A DNA stretch of 64,000 nt from Haloarcula rara (GTDB lineage Archaea > Halobacteriota > Halobacteria > Halobacteriales > Haloarculaceae): assembly GCF_029338235.1 (NCBI RefSeq), contig NZ_CP119785.1:1550001-1614000 (forward strand), in the 5' to 3' direction. A model generated the notes under the pieces. It did not search any database. It saw nothing but the letters and a program-made list of their open reading frames with translations, and had not been told where the DNA came from. This document shows, in pieces, positions 17,013-24,347 of the stretch (position 1 is the stretch's first letter; the number at the start of each line of letters is the position of its first letter). A program made the position numbers and the translations under genes.

Positions 17013-18904
17013 TCGTCACCTCGTTTGGCGATGTCCACAGAGACTTTGAGTCGAGTCTCGACACGTCGCTGGTCGAGATCAGAAGAACCTTCGAAAGTTA
17101 CCGAAGTGGTCCCAGGACTCGGATTTAATCGTCCGACCTGGACGTCGTTTTCTTCGGGAAGGGACACTCCAACCCCGGGCGTGTTCGAAGAGACATTGGC
17201 GACGGGTAACCGATCGTTAGTCGCACGTTCCTCTCCCATACGGACGAGCGAGACTGTCACTTCTCGGATCTCGTAACCGTCGCTCAACGGTTCTATGTTA
17301 CCTTCGAACACCCAGTGATCGTACGTCTCGTCGAACGAAATATCGGTCTCACCTGACACACGTTGGCTACTCGGCGACTCTCGCTTCGACCGGCCACTCT
17401 TCGCCTCGTTACCTATCTTGAATCGGTTTCCAAGACGTTCTGGGCCGGTTGCTCCACGGTCGACGTTCGGTGCGACGAGACTTCTGAGTTTGTCTGTGAC
17501 GTCGGGCTTGATACCTTCTACCGCTTTCTTGAACCCTCGCGAGTACGTGTTCGCGAGTGTCTCTGTCCGCTCCCATTGATTATGCCGCGGTGGTTCCGCA
17601 GCGGTTAGGAACTCTTCGACGACTCGATCCGTTTCTGTCGCTTCGGTTCCAGTACCCCACGGTCTTGCTTTCCCTCCCAACAATACACCGTGGAAGTCCT
17701 CGTTACCCACTACGATTTTGTCACGGTCGTAGTATTCGACTACCATACCTGCTCCCCGAACGAATGCTACCGAGTTGCGCTTGTGTACCTCGTCAGGCTG
17801 TGCTCTACGGACGAGGAGTGCCAATTCACCATCTGTTTCCCCAGAGTCACCGGTTTTGGGTGGTACAGTGAGGTCTATACTGGTGTCTGTGATGTCTCCC
17901 GGTTCTTCGAGTTCTTCGACTGCCTCTCCTCGTTCGCTGAGACAAGATGTGAAGGGAGTGTACTTCGGATGTACATCTAAACTCGCCTCGCGAGTTTCTG
18001 TCTCCGTTTCGACGTTTACTTTTAAGTTATCATTGTAAATTGCAGGCCAGAACCACTCTAGCGTCAGATCGGTGATCTCCTCGGCTAACTCTGTATCGTC
18101 CAAGCGCTCCTCTGCGGTTGGCACTCTAAAATCGACCACCTGGATACTCGTCCCGGAACTGTCCGGGCGGGTGAGTCGAAGTGGGTCGGCCCGATCGGCT
18201 GCGGCTTCTCCCCAGAGAGACTCTGGTCTGGACCTTCCTGCCCCCTCAGATTCCTCTGCCTTTCCGTACCAGCCGTGGCCTTGGAACACAGTCTCTCCAT
18301 CGGCCGATTTGTGGGTCGGTAACCGAGTACGGCCGATGAGGCGTGGAGAATCGTCTCTCGGATCCGGTTCACTGAGGGTCGAATTGAATAACACCATCGA
18401 GAGTCCAGAGAAGAGCCACAGTACTGCCTTCCCGAGACCGTAGCTTCCACCTGCCGTGTCGCCCGATTTGCTACTAAAGAGTACGTCACGAACGAGTGCT
18501 GTGAAGTTCGATTCGTCCGCAGTTTCAGCTCCCAAGAGCCCAGCCGTATTTTTGTCCTCTATCGTGAGTATCCGCAAAGCGTCTTCTTCTTCGATTCTGG
18601 ACATCGCGTCGACGATATGCTCTCCACTTTCGGTTTCACCAGATAGACCGGCGTGCTCCGACCACGTCGATATGTCTAGGGCTTCGAGGTACGATCTCAG
18701 CTCGTCGCCTTCCAACGTCTCGAGTCGAAAAGTTACTTCTGCGGGTTCGTCATTTTCTAACCTCGCGTCGTTGGAGTTCTGCAGTACCTCTCTGACGAAA
18801 GTTTTCAGCCCTTGCTCACCATCTGACATCGCGTACTTCGCGACGTCGTCACCGTAACGTGCATCGGTCGGACGGGAGGTAGTAAATCCCCACTCCGCAG
18901 TCAT
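17009..18904 (-). CDS. GHKL ATPase of three-gene module B
   Basis: A 631-residue paralogue of 11527-13434. The ATP site comprises REVLQNSNDARL (about 38-49), TIEDKNTAGLLG (about 114-125) and GGSYGLGKAVLW (152-163). The middle GAGMVVEYYDRDK and FHGVLLGGKARP match module A nearly residue for residue, and a beta-rich C-terminus follows. It is the first gene of module B. The 180 bp upstream contain a TATA-like TTTTTATC (minus strand, about 19000-19010), so it probably has its own promoter rather than depending only on the GIY-YIG gene. The ARYGDD segment near its N-terminus is also present in the module A protein and may be a family signature. Confidence 0.85.
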   Translation of the reverse strand: MTAEWGFTTSRPTDARYGDDVAKYAMSDGEQGLKTFVREVLQNSNDARLENDEPAEVTFRLETLEGDELRSYLEALDISTWSEHAGLSGETESGEHIVDAMSRIEEEDALRILTIEDKNTAGLLGAETADESNFTALVRDVLFSSKSGDTAGGSYGLGKAVLWLFSGLSMVLFNSTLSEPDPRDDSPRLIGRTRLPTHKSADGETVFQGHGWYGKAEESEGAGRSRPESLWGEAAADRADPLRLTRPDSSGTSIQVVDFRVPTAEERLDDTELAEEITDLTLEWFWPAIYNDNLKVNVETETETREASLDVHPKYTPFTSCLSERGEAVEELEEPGDITDTSIDLTVPPKTGDSGETDGELALLVRRAQPDEVHKRNSVAFVRGAGMVVEYYDRDKIVVGNEDFHGVLLGGKARPWGTGTEATETDRVVEEFLTAAEPPRHNQWERTETLANTYSRGFKKAVEGIKPDVTDKLRSLVAPNVDRGATGPERLGNRFKIGNEAKSGRSKRESPSSQRVSGETDISFDETYDHWVFEGNIEPLSDGYEIREVTVSLVRMGEERATNDRLPVANVSSNTPGVGVSLPEENDVQVGRLNPSPGTTSVTFEGSSDLDQRRVETRLKVSVDIAKRGDE

Positions 18905-19084
18905 ACGCCGATCACACTGTGAGTGCTATTTCCGTAGACACCTTTAGTGAGAAGGGATCCGGTTACGGGATACATGCCACATATGTATCTGTGGAAATGT
19001 GATAAAAATTTGCCTTTCGGATACCGCCGATATCCGGTGGTTTGACAACTCTCTCGACCCCCAAGTGATGCTATGTGCGGATAT

Positions 19085-20605
19085 TCAATACTGATCCGTA
19101 GGCGGCTGGCCAGTTGCGATATAGTGGGCACCGATGAGGTCGTACCGAATTTCACTGAACTGCCTCTGCCGTTCTACATTATCCGGGCTTACACCCGCTG
19201 GTTCGACGAGTGAGAAAACCGCCTGTGAGCCATACTCCTTCTCTAGGTTGAAAAGCCGACTCGTTGGGGTTTCAGACGTCCCTATACTGGTGAGGACTCG
19301 CTCCCACTCACTCAGTCCACTCTGACCTTCCCACACTCGATAAACGCAAGTCGACACCTCTTTGACCCGATCACGCTCGGAGAGTGGCCGTGGTTCCGTC
19401 CAATCGAGCCCCATCCAATGGCTATCTGTCGTAGTGTGCCAAGATTTCCAATCAGGGACCTGGTATCCTTGGTTATTCCAACGACGATCTGGGGTTTGAC
19501 TGGTCCCTCCAGCTGTGCTATCTAAGTCCGGACACCGATTCAACATCACGTCGGGGGTCCGACCCGATTCACGCCGGCAAACTGCTACGAGAGCGGCCTC
19601 TAGAGAGCGCCGATGACGCTTGTTCGCGGCTATTGCTGGATTCGCCACCGAGACTTCTATCGAACCACCGATTGACTCTCTGAGCTTCCAGAGGGGAGCT
19701 GTCGCGTCGTGATTCCCTCCTTGTGGGCACGTACCCGAATCGAAATCAGATGCCAGTCCAAGTCCGACTCGCTCTCGGAGACCCCCTTCCGAGCCTGATT
19801 CGCCGATGTACAACAATCCGGAAATGTTTGTATGTCGGACTCTGTACACTCCCGGTGTTTCAGGAAGTTCTTCGAGTAACTGTTCCCGGTTAGATAGATT
19901 AACCCAATGTGACCAATCCAGCCCCAGCCAGGTGTCTGATGTAGGATCGGGCTCTAGCCGGGAGATACTCCGATTGGGTGTATCTAATATCTGTGCTGCT
20001 TGAATCACTCGACTCGTCTCACAGTTGACCGCGACCAACTCCGATTCTATTACCCCTTCTGGGAGATCCAAGATATTCGCTACTGCAGGTTCGGTCAATT
20101 CGTCTTGGGTGAGCGCGTATACCGTCGCTTGTCGTGACGTCAGGTCAGTGTGATCTACCAGTGTCTGGATGCGAGGTACGACGCTCGAGGGAAATTCGGG
20201 ACATGGGACGACGAAACCCGCTCCTGTACCTCGATATTGATGGTGTTTTTTAATCTGCCTATCGTGGGCCAGACTAATCGCTTCGCGGCCATCTTTGGTC
20301 AAACCGAGGCGGTTAGCCACTACGTCCCAATACTGGCCAGACTCTACGAGTAAATGTAGATGTCCGTTGTCGTCTTTCCTGACTGGGATCGGATCGAATT
20401 GAGTGAACAGCACACCTATCTCTAGAAGATTTGGTGCCTGTTCCACGTCTCTCAGAGTTCTTGCGAGTACGTCCGCCCCCAGGTTGTATTCTGTCGCGAC
20501 TGATTCGACAATCTCCTGATCGACTGGGACTCCGGCGAATGTATCACCACGTTGAGCGCCGACCGACTCATTATCTCTGAACACTCTGTTTCTGTCGTCA
20601 GCCAT
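19085..20605 (-). CDS. GIY-YIG endonuclease, probable restriction enzyme, with HTH and a second degenerate GIY-YIG unit
   Basis: A 506-residue protein. Residues 155-190 (TSRQATVYALTQDELTEPAVA) look like a helix-turn-helix. The first GIY-YIG unit has GVY at 252-254, YIG at 266-268, Arg277/279, Glu336 (SLEAALVA) and Asn356 (VMLN), so the active site appears complete. A second unit of similar layout follows: WMGLDWTEP repeats the earlier WLGLDWSHW, then CVYRVWE, but it lacks YIG and the Arg and is probably inactive. GIY-YIG restriction enzymes such as Eco29kI pair with C5-methyltransferases, and two lie in this island. It is upstream of and co-directional with GHKL module B. Confidence 0.78.
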   Translation of the reverse strand: MADDRNRVFRDNESVGAQRGDTFAGVPVDQEIVESVATEYNLGADVLARTLRDVEQAPNLLEIGVLFTQFDPIPVRKDDNGHLHLLVESGQYWDVVANRLGLTKDGREAISLAHDRQIKKHHQYRGTGAGFVVPCPEFPSSVVPRIQTLVDHTDLTSRQATVYALTQDELTEPAVANILDLPEGVIESELVAVNCETSRVIQAAQILDTPNRSISRLEPDPTSDTWLGLDWSHWVNLSNREQLLEELPETPGVYRVRHTNISGLLYIGESGSEGGLRERVGLGLASDFDSGTCPQGGNHDATAPLWKLRESIGGSIEVSVANPAIAANKRHRRSLEAALVAVCRRESGRTPDVMLNRCPDLDSTAGGTSQTPDRRWNNQGYQVPDWKSWHTTTDSHWMGLDWTEPRPLSERDRVKEVSTCVYRVWEGQSGLSEWERVLTSIGTSETPTSRLFNLEKEYGSQAVFSLVEPAGVSPDNVERQRQFSEIRYDLIGAHYIATGQPPTDQY

Positions 20606-20688
20606 TACTTTGTCGTACTCGTATGTGGTTGTGTATTATACTCACGCTTCGACTTTCGATGGTTCCTGGATGTGCAGTATCGAGTGTA

Positions 20689-20895
20689 TCTATTCTTCCA
20701 ACCACACCATCCCCTCGTATACTCCCGCAGATACGCCGTCTCAACGCCACCGTCAGGAATCGTCACCTGTTCGCCTTCGGCCCACAATTGACCGCTGCAA
20801 GAGTTCACTCTCGGTCTCGAATGTCGGCGACACCCATAACCGATACTCCGCGTCGATCGTAAACAGCTCCCTATCGAACGTTGGGCTGGGGACTC
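20689..20895 (-). pseudogene. Remnant of an HNH endonuclease C-terminus, frameshifted
   Basis: On the minus strand one frame reads FDRELFTIDAEYRLWVSP then FETESELLQRSIV (about 20878 down to 20800). The adjacent frame continues with AEGEQVTIPDGGVETAYLRE (about 20781 down to 20722). Together they resemble the C-terminal tail of haloarchaeal HNH endonucleases, in which such a segment ends in an EYLREHN-like piece. No intact start or HNH motif is visible upstream. This is a decayed gene inside the otherwise gene-poor interval 20606-21135; apart from it and the inverted repeat at 20918 I see nothing there. Confidence 0.5.
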
Positions 20896-20917
20896 GAAAT
20901 CCCGCTATAGTCGGACT

Positions 20918-20956
20918 TAACCAACAAACACGCTTTAGCCCGCTGTCTGTTGGTTA
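20918..20956. repeat. Inverted repeat, 9-bp arms
   Basis: TAACCAACA (20918-20926) and TGTTGGTTA (20948-20956) are exact inverted copies separated by 21 bases. It could be a hairpin terminator, a regulator site, or the scar of a mobile element beside the HNH remnant. Confidence 0.5.
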
Positions 20957-21135
20957 TAAAATTCATCTCGAGAATGCCCTATCTTGCTTCTCCCCTCGCT
21001 GACTCAACCTTGGACATTAGCCCCGCTTGTAGAGAGTACTGAAGATAGAAATGCGCCTAGACGGCCGGGTTCCCGTGGAGGCCAGCGCATGCATGCGCGC
21101 CGTGGCGTCGACTGAAAGAGCGGAGAGCGCCATGC

Positions 21136-21441
21136 TCACAGGTAGATGCAGACGATGCCGGACTCACTCACAAGATATGCCTCCCCAGAGAAACAGACAG
21201 ATTCGATATAGTTCCCTTCAGATACCCTTCCAAGGTTAGTAACGTATGGCGGTTTGCCTAACCTTGGGACCTCTATGAGTTCTGGTATATCGACCACTTC
21301 TGTGAACGCCGAGATACTCACACTGTCGTAGTCCGCCCGCTCGCTGGGTACTGGTTCCGCCGTCTCAGCTACGGCTTCTTTCGCCCCGTCCAAGGACTGT
21401 CTCGCACTCGTTCTCTCACTACTAGCGGTGGAGTTCTCCAA
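21136..21441 (-). CDS. Small hypothetical protein
   Basis: A possible 101-residue protein: a Ser/Ala/Glu-rich first half and a hydrophobic, beta-like second half (YVTNLGRVSEGNYIESVCFSGEAYLV). I recognise no family. The second half reads like real protein, but the codon pattern is intermediate between island and core. It lies at the right border of the island, just downstream of the AddA-like gene and co-directional with it. It may be a truncated gene. Confidence 0.35.
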   Translation of the reverse strand: MENSTASSERTSARQSLDGAKEAVAETAEPVPSERADYDSVSISAFTEVVDIPELIEVPRLGKPPYVTNLGRVSEGNYIESVCFSGEAYLVSESGIVCIYL

Positions 21442-21479
21442 GGTTGGGCTGAAGAGTTACCACGACTGCGTCCTGACTC

Positions 21480-24347
21480 CTACGCTGCCTGCACGAGTGC
21501 CCGAATATCCGCCTTCGACAACGGTTCGACCTCGACCCGGTCCCCGGTCGCCGAGTAGAACAGACTCGTCGTCACCGCACGGTCGGGATACACACTCGAC
21601 AGCACGTGGTAGTACACGCTCAGTTGCTTGCGGTACTCCGCCTGGGCGCGCCGGCTCCCGTCGGTCTTGTAGTCGATAATCTCGACGCGGTCGTCGGTCA
21701 CGCACACGAGGTCGACCACGCCGGTAATCGAGACACGCTCGCCGTCGACTTCCAGCGGTAACACGGCGTCTTCCTCGGCGAACAGCTCACCCTCCAGCCC
21801 GTCGAGTAGCGCCCGAATCCGCTCTTCGTGCTCGTTCGAGGGCGTCACGCCCGCCCCCAGAACGTAGTCCTCGGCGAAGTCGTGGACCTGCGTTCCAAAA
21901 CCCATCCCGCCGTCGCCGTCTCGCTCCGGGTCGCCAGACACGTCCCCGTCCTCGAAGACGCTGTCGTCCATGAGCGAGTGGGGACTGTATCCGACGGGTC
22001 CCTCCGGTGGGGAGATAGTGAACGGTAACTGCAACTGTTCCGTCTCACCGGCCGCTACACGCTCGACGTCCGTGCGTCCCGCCTGTATCTCGACGGGCAG
22101 CTCCTGGAGGAACGTGTTGGGCTTGTCTCCACCGGCAAACACCACGTGGTGCTCGGCACGGGTAATCGCGACGTACAGCAGTCGCCGTTCCTCGTCGTAC
22201 CCGTCGGGCAGACAGCGCCTGTAGACGTCGTAGCGCCAGTTGTCGTAGGCGTGTGGGTAGCGCCCATCTTCTCCGTACACCTTCCGCTGACGGACGCCGA
22301 CGGACTCCTCGTAGCGAAGCACACCCGAGCTTCGCGTCCGGGGTGGGAATCGCCCCTCGTTCATGTTCGCCAAAATCACGATGGGATACTCCAGTCCCTT
22401 CGCCGAGTGGATGGTCTGGACGGTCACCGAGTCCGCGCTGGCGCTGGTGTGGATGCCGTGCGTACTCCCGTTCTCGATGCCCTGCTCGACGAAGCGAATC
22501 AGGTCGCCGCGCGTGAACGTCGTCGAGTCGTGGACCGACTGGACGAGGTGGAGGATGACGTCGGCGTACTCCCCGGTTATCCCGTAGCACTCGAAGACAC
22601 GCCGAGTGAGCGAGCCGACGTTTGCCAGCGACCGGAGGGAGTCACGGAACGCTGCCATGTTCTCGGGGTAGCGCTCGTCTTCGAGAATCGCGTCGATCTC
22701 GTCGATGGTGTAGCCTGCCCGTTCGAGGACGACGGCCCACCCGCGCTCGGCGTCGCTGTCGGCGATTCGAAGCCAGGCGAGCAACAGCTTCGCGGGGTCG
22801 CTGCGGAACAGTTCCACGTCGCCGTCGTAGGCCATCGGGAAGTCGTACGCCGTAGCGACGTCTAGCAACTCACGACCGAAATCACGCGTTCGCGTGAGGA
22901 CGGCGATATCACCGAAGCTCGGCGCTCGGGGCTCGCCGTCCTCGCCTTCGACTGGATAGGCCTCGTTGCCGACGATGTCCTGCACCTTCGCGAGGACGGC
23001 AACGTGTTCATCTTCGTGTGCAATCGCCTCGATAGTGGTCTCGTCGAACGGCGCGTTCGACTGGAGCGATTCGATTTCGCCAAGCGCTCCGACGTCGACG
23101 CTGTCGGAACTCGTCGCGGGCGTCTCCAGGGCGTGTTCGGAGAAATCCAGAATCGACTGCGTCGAGCGGTAGTTCTCCGTCAGCGAGATTCGCTCGACGT
23201 CCGTAGTCTGGAAGCCGACCCGAGTGTCCCCGTCCTCGTTCAGCTCCGCAGCGAACTGTTCGAGCCGCGTCTCGAACTCGGTGATGTTCTCGACGTCTGC
23301 GTACTGGAAGGAGTAGATGCTCTGCTTCCAGTCGCCGACGACCGAGAGGTTGTCCGTGTCGGCGAGCAACAGGGCGAGTTTGAACTGTATCTCGCTTGAG
23401 TCCTGGAACTCGTCGACCATCACGTACTCGAAGCCCACTCGCTCGCGGAGGGCGGGCGATTCACACAGTTGGACGAAGGCTAGCAACTGGAGGAAGCCGA
23501 AGTTGAGGTAGTTCCGCCCGAGCGCGAACTCGAGGTACTCGAAGTAGAGGTCGTGGACGAAGGCTTTGAGTTCGCTTCTGTCGGCCTCGAAGACGTCGCT
23601 GGCGACGCTTTTGTCGAGCTGTTTCGTCCCGCGACTCCCGCGAAGCTCCGTCTTCGAGGGTGCGTCAGGGAGATAGGTCTTCGACCGGCCGAACCCGGAG
23701 AGTGCCTCCCGGAGCTTCGACTGCTTGCTGCCGCCGTTGCGGGGCTCGTTCACCGCGTCGAACTGAGCTTTGAAGCTCTCGAAGGAGCCATGCAGCGCGT
23801 CTGCTCCATCGCGATACCACCCCTCGGCGGTCGGAAAGACGCCCTTCGACGCCAGTTCGTTGATGAGTTCCAGTCCTTCCAGCGGATTCGAGAGCACGCG
23901 AAAGCGGTTCGTGTACTCCGGATGGCGGTCCCGGAACTGCCCGTAGAACTCCCTGAAGTACTCGTGCTCGACGAACTCGTCCTCGATGATTCGCGTCGAC
24001 CCGGTGATTCGGTCGTCGATGCCCAGGTGCGTGGGTGCACGATAGCCGTGTTCGGAGAGCAGGTCGTAACAGTACGAGTGAAACGTCTGAATCGGGGCAT
24101 CAGCTAGCTCACGCATGCCATACGAGCAGTTGTCCACGATGCGTTCTCGCATCTCCGTGGCCGCGCTGTTGGTGAAGGTCACCAGCAGGACGTCGTCGGG
24201 TTCCACGTCGGACTGCTCGACGATGTTCGCGTACCGGCGGGTGATGGTGAACGTCTTCCCGGTCCCGGCCCCGGCGTCGACGTGGTAGATGCCCTCCGTC
24301 CCGTCGATGAGTCGCTGCTGGGCGTCGTTGGGCGAGGGGTCGCTCAT
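21480..24347 (-). CDS. UvrD/Rep-family helicase-nuclease, AddA/RecB-like
   Basis: A 955-residue superfamily 1A helicase. Motifs in order are AGAGTGKTFTITRRY (Walker A, about residue 25), LLVTFTNSAATEM (Ia), VMVDEFQDSSE (Walker B), SVVGDWKQSIYSF (III), QTIHSAKGLEYPIVIL (V) and VAITRAEHHV (VI). The C-terminal ITGVVDLVCV...EIIDYKTD is a PD-(D/E)xK nuclease motif of RecB type. With the adjacent 24344-26971 it should form an AddAB-like complex that processes double-strand breaks. The ATG overlaps the upstream TGA by 4 bp, showing translational coupling. It marks the return to high-GC core DNA. Confidence 0.92.
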   Translation of the reverse strand: MSDPSPNDAQQRLIDGTEGIYHVDAGAGTGKTFTITRRYANIVEQSDVEPDDVLLVTFTNSAATEMRERIVDNCSYGMRELADAPIQTFHSYCYDLLSEHGYRAPTHLGIDDRITGSTRIIEDEFVEHEYFREFYGQFRDRHPEYTNRFRVLSNPLEGLELINELASKGVFPTAEGWYRDGADALHGSFESFKAQFDAVNEPRNGGSKQSKLREALSGFGRSKTYLPDAPSKTELRGSRGTKQLDKSVASDVFEADRSELKAFVHDLYFEYLEFALGRNYLNFGFLQLLAFVQLCESPALRERVGFEYVMVDEFQDSSEIQFKLALLLADTDNLSVVGDWKQSIYSFQYADVENITEFETRLEQFAAELNEDGDTRVGFQTTDVERISLTENYRSTQSILDFSEHALETPATSSDSVDVGALGEIESLQSNAPFDETTIEAIAHEDEHVAVLAKVQDIVGNEAYPVEGEDGEPRAPSFGDIAVLTRTRDFGRELLDVATAYDFPMAYDGDVELFRSDPAKLLLAWLRIADSDAERGWAVVLERAGYTIDEIDAILEDERYPENMAAFRDSLRSLANVGSLTRRVFECYGITGEYADVILHLVQSVHDSTTFTRGDLIRFVEQGIENGSTHGIHTSASADSVTVQTIHSAKGLEYPIVILANMNEGRFPPRTRSSGVLRYEESVGVRQRKVYGEDGRYPHAYDNWRYDVYRRCLPDGYDEERRLLYVAITRAEHHVVFAGGDKPNTFLQELPVEIQAGRTDVERVAAGETEQLQLPFTISPPEGPVGYSPHSLMDDSVFEDGDVSGDPERDGDGGMGFGTQVHDFAEDYVLGAGVTPSNEHEERIRALLDGLEGELFAEEDAVLPLEVDGERVSITGVVDLVCVTDDRVEIIDYKTDGSRRAQAEYRKQLSVYYHVLSSVYPDRAVTTSLFYSATGDRVEVEPLSKADIRALVQAA

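Noticed and set aside
4158..20605. Known multi-gene defence types (BREX, DISARM, Druantia, type I or III restriction)
   Set aside because: None of the needed large helicases, PglX-type methyltransferase, BrxC/PglY or Hsd subunits are present in the island.
20880..20916. Possible tRNA fragment or attR (GGGACTCGAAATCCC)
   Set aside because: It does not form a normal T loop and does not match the 3' end of tRNA-His.
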